A stretch of DNA of 64,000 nt from JBJXHG01 sp046160865. GTDB lineage: Bacteria > Planctomycetota > UBA1135 > GCA-002686595. Each line of letters begins with the position of its first letter. Position 1 is the first letter of the stretch. Below the pieces are notes generated by a model. It saw only the letters and a program-made list of their open reading frames with translations. It was not told where the DNA came from and did no database searches. Where the stretch lies: positions 58,653 to 122,652 of the forward strand of contig JBJXHG010000039.1 of the NCBI GenBank assembly GCA_046160865.1, given 5' to 3'. Made by a program: the position numbers and the translations under genes. Shown one piece after another: positions 8,517 through 17,350 of this stretch.

Positions 8517-9623
8517 GTGAAGCTCATTCTCGCCGGCGCGGCGCTCGCCGCCTTCCCGTTCGTCGCCCCCCCCGTTCAATCCGTCCTGCAACCGGTGCCG
8601 ACCGAGATCGGCTTGCCGCAGCGCAGTCTCCTCGGCAACGGCGGTCTCGAGTCGTGGTCGCACGGCGCGCAAGTGCAGGGATCCATCGCACCCGACCTGT
8701 GGTACGCGATGGGTGTGCCGACCAACGCGTTCGGGCAGTCCGACATCGCGTACACGCGCGTGCCCGAGGATGTCGGGTGCAGCGCGAGCGGCCCATGGTG
8801 TGCGGAGGTGCGCGCCAACGCACCCGGCAACTACATCGCGCAACGGCTGGAGGACTTCGCCGGCTTGGAAGACCGCTGGGTGACGTTCTCCGTCGATCTG
8901 CGCACTCCGTTCGCGACCGCGATCCCCACGATCGCGATCGACGACGGTGTGAACGCGACGACGCGCACGGAGATGGTCGGCACCAGCGCGAGCCGTGTGA
9001 CCGTGCGGCATCGCGTGAGCGCGTGCGCGACGCGTCTCGAGTTCCGCGTCTATCCCGAGCAGACGGTGCGCGTCGATCACGCGATGGCCGTCGTCGGCCG
9101 GCACGCGGAAGCGGTGTACGTGCCGCGCCGCAACGTCGAGCCGGGCCTGATGGAGCTGCCGCTCGGCGCGGTCGTCGATTGGCATCGCTTCGACGCGAGC
9201 ATCCCGGTGCCGGAAGGCTTCGTGATCTGCGACGGAGCGCTGGTCGCGGACGCGGACTCGCCGTTCGTCGGCAAGCCGACGCCGAACCTCGCGAACAAGT
9301 TCGTGCGCGGCGTGACGAACGTAGGCGCGATTGGGAGTAGCGGGGGCGCGGACAGCGTGAGCGTGGCGCACACGCATCCGATCCCGCACACGCACTCGGG
9401 CAACACGAACGTGCCGCACGTCGGCGCGGGCGATCCGCCCGGCGGCTTCTGGCGCATCTTGCAGAATCCGATCCCGCCTTGGCTGCTCGCGACGAACGAG
9501 CACCATTACCACGCGTTCACGACGGCCGGCCCGAACACGGCGAACAGCGGAGCGAGCTCGCTCTCGTCGGTCTCCACGTTGCCGAGCTACGTTGGTCTCC
9601 TGAAGCTCATCCGCATCAAGTAG
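8517..9623 (+). CDS. exported protein with phage tail-collar-like C-terminal domain
   Basis: The 368-residue protein has a short signal peptide (LILAGAALAAFPFVA). Residues 35-200 look like a jelly-roll, carbohydrate-binding-like domain (NGGLESWSHG near the start, then VRHRVSACATRLEFRVYPEQ). From about residue 220 the sequence resembles the phage tail-collar fold: PLGAVVDWHRF, PEGFVICDGA, KPTPNLANKFVRG, and two His-rich loops, AHTHPIPHTHSG and EHHYHAF, like the metal-binding HxH motifs of phage short tail fibres. It ends with SYVGLLKLIRIK, also typical of collar domains. There is no phage gene nearby. The GTG start has a strong ribosome site (GGAGG, five bases away). A role as a secreted or surface adhesin is an inference. 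Confidence 0.75.
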   Translation: MKLILAGAALAAFPFVAPPVQSVLQPVPTEIGLPQRSLLGNGGLESWSHGAQVQGSIAPDLWYAMGVPTNAFGQSDIAYTRVPEDVGCSASGPWCAEVRANAPGNYIAQRLEDFAGLEDRWVTFSVDLRTPFATAIPTIAIDDGVNATTRTEMVGTSASRVTVRHRVSACATRLEFRVYPEQTVRVDHAMAVVGRHAEAVYVPRRNVEPGLMELPLGAVVDWHRFDASIPVPEGFVICDGALVADADSPFVGKPTPNLANKFVRGVTNVGAIGSSGGADSVSVAHTHPIPHTHSGNTNVPHVGAGDPPGGFWRILQNPIPPWLLATNEHHYHAFTTAGPNTANSGASSLSSVSTLPSYVGLLKLIRIK

Positions 9624-9632
9624 CGCGATGTC

Positions 9633-9666
9633 GAGCGGCGCGTCGTCGCAGGACGGCGCGCTGCTC
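9633..9666. terminator. bidirectional terminator between convergent genes
   Basis: GAGCGGCGCG pairs with CGCGCTGCTC (one G-T pair), extended inward by CGTC/GACG around a GCAG loop. It covers the stop of the kinase gene (9665-9667) and follows the tail-collar gene by ten bases. Confidence 0.6.
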
Positions 9667-12028
9667 AACGCGCGCGACGGGTCACGACCCACGCGCGGAG
9701 AGCTTCGACCTGCTGCACGAGCTCGGGCGCCAGACGCTCAGGTGCGTCGAGCTGCTGCAAGCTCTCGTCGACGCCGTCCGGATCGTCGAGACCGCGCCAG
9801 ATCCAAGCGGCAAGCACGTGCCAGAGCGGGTTTTTCGGCTCGCGTCGCGCGGACTCGGATGCCGCCTCGAGCGCTTCGTCGAGAATCTCGCTCTGCACCG
9901 GTCGACCCGCTTGGATCTCGGTCGCGACCGAGCTCAGCCAGTTCTGCTGGAGCGCCGCATTGTCCGGGAACTCGCGCACCTTCGGGCGCAGCCGTTCGAC
10001 TGCGAGCTGCGTTTCGCCCGCGCGCGCCAGCATCCATGCATAGTTCGTCCACAGAAAGTCGTAATCGGGCGCGGAGACGATCGCTGCCTCGCACAGTCGC
10101 AAGCCGTCGCGCAGCGCGAGCGGGAGCGCGTCGCGGCCGGAACGCGCGGGGTTCGGGCTACCGCCGATGCCGCCCTGGACGAGTCCAATCAGCGCGTAGC
10201 TCAGGTTAGCGACGACGACGGGATGCTCGGGAACCAGCGTGAGCGCCGCTTGATAGAGCCGAGCCGCGTTGACGTGGTCGACGCTTTCGCCGGGCCTGAG
10301 CTGCACCGTGATCGCGATCGCTTCGAACACCATCGCCGTCGCGCCGTACTCCGGGTGCTCGTGCAACGTCAAAGCGATGTCGACGGCGATGCTCTTCGTC
10401 TCCTGCACCTTGTGCCAGGCGCGCACCGCATAGAAGCGGTCGGTGTCCGATGTCGTGCGCCAGCGGTCCACGAAGTCGGCCGCCGGCACGAGGCGCGCCC
10501 ACGAATCGTGGTCGACTTGGTAGCGGAGCCAGCGGACGACCTCGTGCGCGGCGAAGGTGCGCTCGAGCTGCTCCAAGTGCGGGATGGCTTCGGACTCGCG
10601 TCCGAGATTGATCAAGAGCGCGGTCAGATGACAACGTGCCTCGTCATTGGCCGGATCGAGGTCGAGTGCTTCTTTCAGCGCGTGCACCGCTCTCTCCTTA
10701 CCGGCCGCGCTCTTCGCGCCTGCGCCCGTTACCGACGAATCGCGCTGCTCGTCGAGGAGCGCCGTCCGCAACCGGAGCCGCGCAGTCTGCTGTCGGCTTG
10801 CAGCATTCGCTTCGCTGAGTCGTTGCCATTGCGTGAACGCTACCGCGCTCGCGATCAGGGCGAGCACGGCGACGGACGTCAGCGCCGGCCGACGCTGCAT
10901 GCGTCGTCCGAGACGCGCGAGCGGTCCGCTCGGCCGTGCGGAAACCTCGCCGCCCGCGAGGAACGCGCGCAGATCTTCGGCCAGCAGAGCCGCGCTCGCG
11001 TAGCGGCGCGTCACGTCGTGCGCCATCGCCTTCTCGACGATCGCCGACAGCGCGCGCGGCGCACGGCGACGCACGTGCAGCGGGACCGCGTCGCTGGTGG
11101 TGATGCGCGCGAGGAGCGCCGGCGTCGACGGCGCCGAGAACGGCCGCTCGAGCGCGAGCAGCTCGTAGAGCACGACGCCGAGCGCGTACACGTCCGATGC
11201 CGGCGTCGCGGCGCGCAAGCTGTGCACGAGCTCGGGCGCCAGGTACTCGAGCGTGCCGAGCAACTCACCGCTCTGCGTGAGCGCATCCGCGCCGTGCCAG
11301 CGCGCGAGCCCGAAGTCGAGGATGCGCACCGCGCCGCCCTCGCCGATCATCAAGTTGGACGGCTTGAGATCGCGGTGCACGACCTCGTCTTGGTGCGCGG
11401 CCTCGACTCCCTCCGCGGCGGCGAGCACGACGCTCGCGGCCGCGCGCTCAAAGCTCGATTCCGAGCGGCCGAGAGACTGCGCGTCGCGCGCGCGCTCGCG
11501 GCGTTGCAACGCGCGGATCGCCTGCGCGAGCGTTTCGCCGCGCACGAGCTCCATGACGAAGTACGGCGCGCCGCGGTGTTCGCCGATCTGGTACAGCGGC
11601 ACGATCGACGGATGCCGCAGGCGCGCGACCGCTTGCGCTTCGCGCCAGAAGCGCGCCTTGCCGCGCGCGTCGAGGCCCTCCAGCCAATGCGGCGACTTGA
11701 TCGCGACGCTGCGGTCGATCGACTTCTGGCGCGCGCGCCACACTTGCCCCATGCCGCCGCGTCCGAGACTTTCCTCGATCACGAAGTCGTCGAGCTCGCG
11801 GCCGGGCTCGATCGGTGAGTCACGTCCCGCTCCGAGCTCGCTCGCGATGTCGGCGACGAGGCGCAGCCGAGCCAGTAGTTGGCGGCGTCCGTGCTCGCCG
11901 CCCACCGGCTGTGCGAGCGCACCGGCGAAGACTTCGGGGTCTGGTCGCGCGCTCGCGCGCGACTCGTCGAGGTATGCCGCGACGTGCTCTTCGATCCACG
12001 CTTCGAGCTCGATCTCCGTGTTCGACAT
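9665..12028 (-). CDS. Ser/Thr protein kinase (PknB type) with membrane segment and TPR-like tail
   Basis: The 787-residue protein has about 75 residues of N-terminal extension, a Hanks-type kinase domain (GRGGMGQV loop near residue 89, AIKSP lysine, HRDLKPSN catalytic loop near 214, DFGLAR near 238, APE as APEL), one membrane helix (LTSVAVLALIASAVAF, about 380-396), and a C-terminal region of helical repeats (ALDLDPANDEARCHLTALL, TLVPEHPVVVANLSYALI) that look like TPRs on the other side of the membrane. All catalytic residues are intact. It lies 30 bases after the sigma-factor gene 12059-12652 in the same direction, a pairing common in Planctomycetota in which the kinase probably controls the sigma factor. 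Confidence 0.93.
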   Translation of the reverse strand: MSNTEIELEAWIEEHVAAYLDESRASARPDPEVFAGALAQPVGGEHGRRQLLARLRLVADIASELGAGRDSPIEPGRELDDFVIEESLGRGGMGQVWRARQKSIDRSVAIKSPHWLEGLDARGKARFWREAQAVARLRHPSIVPLYQIGEHRGAPYFVMELVRGETLAQAIRALQRRERARDAQSLGRSESSFERAAASVVLAAAEGVEAAHQDEVVHRDLKPSNLMIGEGGAVRILDFGLARWHGADALTQSGELLGTLEYLAPELVHSLRAATPASDVYALGVVLYELLALERPFSAPSTPALLARITTSDAVPLHVRRRAPRALSAIVEKAMAHDVTRRYASAALLAEDLRAFLAGGEVSARPSGPLARLGRRMQRRPALTSVAVLALIASAVAFTQWQRLSEANAASRQQTARLRLRTALLDEQRDSSVTGAGAKSAAGKERAVHALKEALDLDPANDEARCHLTALLINLGRESEAIPHLEQLERTFAAHEVVRWLRYQVDHDSWARLVPAADFVDRWRTTSDTDRFYAVRAWHKVQETKSIAVDIALTLHEHPEYGATAMVFEAIAITVQLRPGESVDHVNAARLYQAALTLVPEHPVVVANLSYALIGLVQGGIGGSPNPARSGRDALPLALRDGLRLCEAAIVSAPDYDFLWTNYAWMLARAGETQLAVERLRPKVREFPDNAALQQNWLSSVATEIQAGRPVQSEILDEALEAASESARREPKNPLWHVLAAWIWRGLDDPDGVDESLQQLDAPERLAPELVQQVEALRAWVVTRRAR

Positions 12029-12058
12029 GCGTTCTCCCCGCCGTGTGCGCGGCGTCGT

Positions 12059-12652
12059 TCAACCGTCAGCCTCGAGCTCGCGCGCGAGCCGTGCCATCGC
12101 GCGCGCGACTTTCATCCGCACGGCGCCGCGCGTGATGCCGAGGTCGGTCGCGAGCGTTTCGTAGTCCTGGCCGAGGATCTGGCGATTCACGATCGCGTTG
12201 CGATCCTCGTCCGGGAGCTCGTGCAACGCGCGCTCGAGTCGATCGTGTTGCTCGCGACGATGCAGCGCATCGCTCGGACTCGGCGCGAGCGAGGCGAGGT
12301 CGGCCACGGTCGACGGGTCGCGGTGCGCGCCGCGCGCACCGGAGCGCAGCTCGCGCTGGAGCTCGCGGATCGCGATCGTCTTGATCCAGGCGAGGAACGC
12401 GCCCTTGCCGCGCCATTCGAAGCGCTCGATCGAGTGGAACGCACGGACGAGCGCGCGCTGGAGGAGCTCGTCTTCGTCCAGGAGCGCGCGGTGCTCGGCG
12501 CGGAAGTACGGTCGGATCGCGCGGCGCAAGCGCTCGCGATGCACGCTGAAGAGCTCGTCCGCGGCCGCGCGATCACCCGCGAGCAGACGCTGCACGAGCC
12601 CGCGTGTGGCTTGCTCGTCGGCGGGGAGGGACGGCTCGGGCTCGAGCGACAT
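12059..12652 (-). CDS. ECF-type sigma factor paired with Ser/Thr kinase
   Basis: The 197-residue protein shows the sigma-70 region 2 (AADELFSVHRERLRRAI, then DEDELLQRALVRAFHSIERF and a GKGAFLAWIKTIAIREL stretch for -10 recognition) and region 4 (LHELPDEDRNAIVNR, then DYETLATDLGITRGAVRMKV as the helix-turn-helix). Length fits ECF factors. It has no anti-sigma gene beside it; the kinase immediately downstream is the likely regulator, by analogy with known sigma/kinase pairs. The start is the first ATG in frame. Confidence 0.9.
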   Translation of the reverse strand: MSLEPEPSLPADEQATRGLVQRLLAGDRAAADELFSVHRERLRRAIRPYFRAEHRALLDEDELLQRALVRAFHSIERFEWRGKGAFLAWIKTIAIRELQRELRSGARGAHRDPSTVADLASLAPSPSDALHRREQHDRLERALHELPDEDRNAIVNRQILGQDYETLATDLGITRGAVRMKVARAMARLARELEADG

Positions 12653-12750
12653 GGCACGGTGGCGGGGAAGCTACGGCGAGCGACGCGTGGAAGCCGCGCC
12701 ACCGGCACCTCATCGTACCGAGCTCTCCAACGCCGGGTTCACAACGCCGC

Positions 12751-15642
12751 TCACTGCGGCACGCTGGCGAGCTCCTGGCGCGCTTGCTCGGCCATCGGTT
12801 TCAGCTCGAGCGCGAGCCGCAAGTGCTCGAGCGCTCCGGCGCGGTCGCCGGTCTGGCGCAAGATGCTGCCGAGCATCATGCGCGCCTGGAAGCAGCGCGG
12901 ATTGAGCGCGAGTGCCTTCTGCAAGCTCTCGATCGCCGCGTTGCCGCGTCCCGCTTGCGCTTGAGCGGAAGCGAGCGCGATCCACGCCTCTTGGTACTCG
13001 CCGAAACTCTGCGTCGCGCGCCGGAGCCAGGGGATCGCTTCGGCCGGCTTGCCGAGCGCCGCGAGCGCGAAGCCGCGGCTCATGAACACGCCGAGCTGCT
13101 CGGGCAGGAGCGCGAGCGACCGATCGAACGCGCGCAAGCCCGCGTCGATCTGTCCGTCGCGCAGCGCGTTCTCGGCTTCGCGATTCAAGCGCTGCACTTC
13201 GAGCCACGGCACGTCGGTGCCGAGGATGCCGCTCGCGTCACGCGGCGCAGCGGCCAGGCTCTCGCCCGGATAGTCCGGCACCAAGCGGCGCAGCACGCGC
13301 AGATCGCGCGGCACGTTCGGCCACAGGCGCGCGACCTCGTTCGGATTCACGGGCACGTCGAGCAAGCGGCCGGTCGGCCAGTACGCCGACAGCGGGTTCT
13401 TCTGATCGCTGATCACCTCGGCCGCGCCGAACTGGCGGCGCAGCTCGTGGTCCGTCATCGCGATGCGCGCGAGCAAGTGGTCCGCGGTCGGCACCCACAC
13501 GTCGTGCAAGTCGCCGAGCACGGCCGGATCCTCGCTGAAGCGCCGCGCGACGCGCGCGACGTCGATCGGCGCGTGCGAGCCGACGAGCAAGAGCTGCGTC
13601 TCCCATCCGACGAGCAGGAGCGTGTGCGGAAACGCCGCGAGGAACGTCGCGACGATCTTCTCGCCGGCTTGCGGCGGCATCTGGAAGATCGGCAGCCACT
13701 GCGTCATGTAGCCGCCGGGTGTGAGGCGCGCGGACACGTCGCGGTAGTACTCGATCGAGTACAGGCGGCTGATGCCGTGCATCAGCGGAGGCGGCGGCTC
13801 GCTCGTGACGAGGTCGTAGCGATCGGTCGTCACGTCGAGGAAGCTGCGCCCGTCGTCGTGGATGCGGCGCACGCGCGAATCGTGGACGATGTCGTCGTTG
13901 TGGAACGCGAACTCGGGCGCGGTCTCGAGGACGTTGCGCGCGAGATCGACGATGTCGAGTCGCTCGATCGAGCTGTGCTTCGCGATCGCACTGGCGGTGT
14001 TGCCGACGCCGAAGCAGATGAGCAGCGCGCTCTTCGGCCGCTCTTGCGCGAGCAGCGGGAAGTGCGCCATCACTTTCATGTAGCGCTTCGCGAACGGCGT
14101 CGTGCTCGACATCTGGCCAGAGTCGAGATAGAGCTCGTCGCCGGCCGGCATCGTCGCGACGAAGCTCGAGAAACCGGTGCTGCCCTTGAGCGCGCGCACG
14201 GGCAGCGTCGTCAGCGGATCGCCCTTCGGGAACGCGCCGCGGTCGAACTCCGCGGACGTGACGAAGATCGCGATCACGAAGCCGAGCGCGGGCAGAGCGA
14301 GCCGCAGTGGCGACAACGGCTGGTGCTCGCTCAATAGAAAGAGCGCGACCACGATCGCGGCGAACGCGATCGTCGCGAGTCGGAACGCGTAGAACATGTT
14401 GACCGCGGGTGCGGCCCACGAGAACGCGATCATCCCGGTCAGGAACGCGAGCGTGTTCACGCCGTAGATGCGTCCGAGGTGTCGTCCCTGCGCTTGCGCG
14501 ACGTTGCAGAGGTACGGAAGCAAGAGCGACGCGCAGAAGTAGGTCGGGAACGTGACCCAGCCGACGACGACGAACACCGCGCCGAGGATCTGCAACGTGC
14601 CGTCGGGATCGAATGCGAACCGGCCCGCCGCATCCGCGGCGACTTGGTGCACCCAGCGATTGCCGGGCATGAGCAGGAAGCGCGTGACGACCAGGTAGAT
14701 CGCGAAGCCCGCGGCATACGCCCAAGCGATGTGGCGCAGCGTCCAGTTCGGGCGGCGGTGGACGAGCGTGCTCGCGGCGAAGATCGCGGCGATCGCCCAA
14801 AAGGACACGAACGCCATCGCCGCGCCGTTGTAGATCTGCGCGAAGTGAACGCGGCGGAACGCGTCCGCCTCGAGCAAGCCGGAGAGCACGCCCGACAACG
14901 CCGCGCCGCACACGATCGCCGCGAGCGTCGCGGTCGGCACAACCGCGCGCTGCTCCGCGAGCTTGCGCGGCGACGCGGCGATCTGTGCATGGCACGCGCG
15001 CTCGAGCGCGTCGCCGCGCACGAGGAACGCGATGCCGAGCAGCACGTTCACGATCCAGATGGCCGCGAACGCGGCATCCGTGCCGAGCCAGCGCAAGAGC
15101 AGCCACTCGCACGCGAGCACGGCAGCACACGCGCCGAGGGTGTTCCATGCGTACAGCGCGGACGGGAGGCGCGCATCCTCGCGGAATGCGTGGCACAGGA
15201 GCGGATACGTGATGCCCATGAAGAAACAGGGCACGCCCACGCTCAGCACCGCGAGCGGAATGCGGACGAGCTGGTACGAGAGGAGCGGCTCGTAGATGCC
15301 GTCTCTCAGCTCGTACGGGAACGCTCCGAGCCAGTTCGACGGCGTCAGGCCCTCGAGGTAGACGAGCAGCACCGCCGCCGCGATCGCGAGCTCGAGCACG
15401 CCGTAGAGCACGAGGTCTCCGCGGTTGCGCAGCGTGCGGCGCAACCGCTCCGTCACCCAGCGGCTCGCGAGCGCGCCCGCGCCGATGCCCGCGATGAAGC
15501 CGCAGACGACGAGCACGAACGTGAATGTGCTCGAGCCGAAGCGATCGACGAAATGGCGCAGCCAGACGACCTGGTAGCCCAGGCTGATCCAGCCCGACAG
15601 GGCATAGCCGACGTAGAGCTTGCGCATCGGGCGGGCCGACAT
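12751..15642 (-). CDS. multi-pass membrane spermidine-synthase-like protein with TPR tail
   Basis: The product of about 963 residues has an N-terminal membrane part of some 12-14 helices (GYALSGWISLGYQVVW at the start is typical of the fused MFS/spermidine synthase family). A Rossmann methyltransferase-like domain starts near residue 540 with FGVGNTAS, followed by DDGRSFLDV, SEPPPPLMHG and a YYRDVSARLTPGG stretch. Residues 820-955 are TPR repeats (ALLPEQLGVFMSRGFALAAL and similar). Spermidine synthases transfer aminopropyl groups, but the usual GGGDG motif is altered, so polyamine synthesis is not assured. The start is ambiguous: GTG 15663, ATG 15651, 15642 or 15627; 15642 was taken because it begins shortly before the first helix. 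Confidence 0.8.
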   Translation of the reverse strand: MSARPMRKLYVGYALSGWISLGYQVVWLRHFVDRFGSSTFTFVLVVCGFIAGIGAGALASRWVTERLRRTLRNRGDLVLYGVLELAIAAAVLLVYLEGLTPSNWLGAFPYELRDGIYEPLLSYQLVRIPLAVLSVGVPCFFMGITYPLLCHAFREDARLPSALYAWNTLGACAAVLACEWLLLRWLGTDAAFAAIWIVNVLLGIAFLVRGDALERACHAQIAASPRKLAEQRAVVPTATLAAIVCGAALSGVLSGLLEADAFRRVHFAQIYNGAAMAFVSFWAIAAIFAASTLVHRRPNWTLRHIAWAYAAGFAIYLVVTRFLLMPGNRWVHQVAADAAGRFAFDPDGTLQILGAVFVVVGWVTFPTYFCASLLLPYLCNVAQAQGRHLGRIYGVNTLAFLTGMIAFSWAAPAVNMFYAFRLATIAFAAIVVALFLLSEHQPLSPLRLALPALGFVIAIFVTSAEFDRGAFPKGDPLTTLPVRALKGSTGFSSFVATMPAGDELYLDSGQMSSTTPFAKRYMKVMAHFPLLAQERPKSALLICFGVGNTASAIAKHSSIERLDIVDLARNVLETAPEFAFHNDDIVHDSRVRRIHDDGRSFLDVTTDRYDLVTSEPPPPLMHGISRLYSIEYYRDVSARLTPGGYMTQWLPIFQMPPQAGEKIVATFLAAFPHTLLLVGWETQLLLVGSHAPIDVARVARRFSEDPAVLGDLHDVWVPTADHLLARIAMTDHELRRQFGAAEVISDQKNPLSAYWPTGRLLDVPVNPNEVARLWPNVPRDLRVLRRLVPDYPGESLAAAPRDASGILGTDVPWLEVQRLNREAENALRDGQIDAGLRAFDRSLALLPEQLGVFMSRGFALAALGKPAEAIPWLRRATQSFGEYQEAWIALASAQAQAGRGNAAIESLQKALALNPRCFQARMMLGSILRQTGDRAGALEHLRLALELKPMAEQARQELASVPQ

Positions 15643-15713
15643 GCTACCCATCGCGATCGACACGCGGAATCGACGCGGTAACGCGCACGCGGCACGCCCG
15701 TAAGAGGGCCACC

Positions 15714-16667
15714 ATGAAAGTCTCCATCCTGTCCGCGTGCCTGATCCTGTCGCTCGTTCCGCGCGCGTCCGCCGACGTGCTCCGCAAGCAAACGGTGCCC
15801 GAGAAAGCGCGTTGGGTCGCGCACCTCGACATGGAATCGCTCGCTCGGTCGCAGCTCTTGCAGGGCTTGAAGGAGCACGGTCTGCAAAAGGAGATGGAGG
15901 CCGCGTTCGCCGACGAGAAGCTCGCCGGCGTCGATCCGCTGCAGGACGTGCGCTCGGTGACGATCTTCAACTCCACCGACGACGAGGACCGCACGGTGAT
16001 CTTGGTGCGCGCGAGCGACAAGGCCGATGCGCTGCTCGCACGCCATCAGAAAGAAGAGGGCTACCGCACGATCGACATCGGTGGCCGCAAGCTGCACGCG
16101 TGGGGCGACTCGGGAGGCAGCGAGCACGGCGTCGCGTACGTCGCGCGCATCGAAGGCAGCGCCGACCGGCTCGTGGTGTTCGGCGAAGACACGGAGTCGG
16201 TGTCCCACGCGATCGACGTCGTCGAGGGCAAGCAGAAGAGCTTGGCGGACAGCGACGCGCTGGCGTTCCGGCGCGGCCCCGGCGACGGCGCGATCCTCTA
16301 CGCGGCGGCGGTCGAGCCGATCGCGGCGCTCGGTGAGAATCCGGCCACGTCGACGGTGGCGCGCCTTGCACAGGCGTGGCGGCTCGAGATCGGCGAGCAT
16401 CGCGGAGCTCTCTATGGCGACCTGTGGCTGAAGACCGAGTCGAACGAGGACGCGGCGAAGTTGCAGCAAGTGCTGCAAGGCGCGACCGCTTTGATCGGCC
16501 TGATGGCGCCCGAGGTCGGGCCGCGCGTATCGAGCTTCCTCGCGGGGCTCTCGTTCCAAGCGAGCGGGTCCGACGTGACCGCGACGTTCCGCTGCGCGAT
16601 CGCCGACCTGCTGGACCTCATCCGCGGTTTCGAGGAGCTCGAGCGCAACGAGCACGAGGCAAAATAG
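15714..16667 (+). CDS. exported protein of unknown function
   Basis: The 317-residue product has a clear signal peptide (SACLILSLVPRASA) and is otherwise soluble. It is not recognised. The mature part reads as repeated alpha/beta units: WVAHLDMESLARSQLL near residue 35, DVRSVTIFNS near 78, RLVVFGEDTESVSHAIDVV near 150, and a C-terminal segment ending in LIRGFEELERNEHEAK. The pattern of a secreted protein that reports on two homologous halves (residues 30-150 and 155-300) resembles DUF3352-type exported proteins, but this is only an impression. It lies 35 bases upstream of an ECF sigma/anti-sigma pair on the same strand, so it may belong to that operon. Confidence 0.75.
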   Translation: MKVSILSACLILSLVPRASADVLRKQTVPEKARWVAHLDMESLARSQLLQGLKEHGLQKEMEAAFADEKLAGVDPLQDVRSVTIFNSTDDEDRTVILVRASDKADALLARHQKEEGYRTIDIGGRKLHAWGDSGGSEHGVAYVARIEGSADRLVVFGEDTESVSHAIDVVEGKQKSLADSDALAFRRGPGDGAILYAAAVEPIAALGENPATSTVARLAQAWRLEIGEHRGALYGDLWLKTESNEDAAKLQQVLQGATALIGLMAPEVGPRVSSFLAGLSFQASGSDVTATFRCAIADLLDLIRGFEELERNEHEAK

Positions 16668-16702
16668 CGACGCCAGACCCGCGCAGGCCGCGACCCGCGT
16701 CG

Positions 16703-17350
16703 ATGGACACCTCCACGAACTCCACTCCGAACGCCCGCACGCCGCTCGACGTGCGGGCGCTCGCTTTGCGCGCGCAGCGCGGCGAGCGCGATGCGTTCGC
16801 AGACCTCGTGCGGCGGTTCGAAGCACCGCTCTACCGCTTTCTGTGGATCCGCCTCGGCTCCGCGCAAGATGCCGAGGAACTGTGCCAAGAGACGTTCTTG
16901 CGCGCGTGGACGCGCCTCGAGACCTACCAACCGCGTTGGCAGTTCTCGACGTGGCTGTTCACCGTCGCGCGGCGCCTCGCGGCGAGCCACCGCCGGGCGG
17001 CGGCACCCGCGGCGTCGGACACGGCGCTCGAGCACACGGTCTCGGCGGCCGCGGGACCCGGTGAAGTGGCCGGGTTGCGCGAGGAGAGCACGCGTGTATG
17101 GCAGATCGCCGCGCAGGTCCTCACGCCCGATCAGCGCAGCGCGTTGTGGCTCCGTTACGGCGAAGAACTTTCGATCGACGAGATCGCGCACAGCCTCGGC
17201 CGACGGCCCGTCGCCGTGCGCGTGATGCTGTTCCGCGCGCGCGAGCGCCTGGCGCAACGGCTCGCACCGCGCGAAGATGCTTCCGCCGCATGCGTGCCCG
17301 AAGCATTGCGCGCGGTCGCGGCGAGTCCCATGAGCGGAGAAACCCGATGA
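16703..17350 (+). CDS. ECF sigma factor (RpoE-like)
   Basis: The 215-residue protein has sigma region 2 from residue 30 (FADLVRRFEAPLYRFLWIRL, AEELCQETFLRAW, WQFSTWLFTVARRLA) and region 4 from residue 140 (LTPDQRSALWLRYGEELS, then IDEIAHSLGRRPVAVRVMLF). These match the RpoE-type ECF pattern, including the conserved DAEELCQETF. Its stop TGA overlaps the ATG of the next gene (ATGA), which encodes a one-helix membrane protein likely to be its anti-sigma factor. The ATG at 16703 was chosen as the nearest start before region 2. Confidence 0.92.
   Translation: MDTSTNSTPNARTPLDVRALALRAQRGERDAFADLVRRFEAPLYRFLWIRLGSAQDAEELCQETFLRAWTRLETYQPRWQFSTWLFTVARRLAASHRRAAAPAASDTALEHTVSAAAGPGEVAGLREESTRVWQIAAQVLTPDQRSALWLRYGEELSIDEIAHSLGRRPVAVRVMLFRARERLAQRLAPREDASAACVPEALRAVAASPMSGETR

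Noticed and set aside
8517..9623. Prophage remnant
   Set aside because: Only one collar-like domain, behind a signal peptide, with no integrase, capsid, tail or attachment sites around it.
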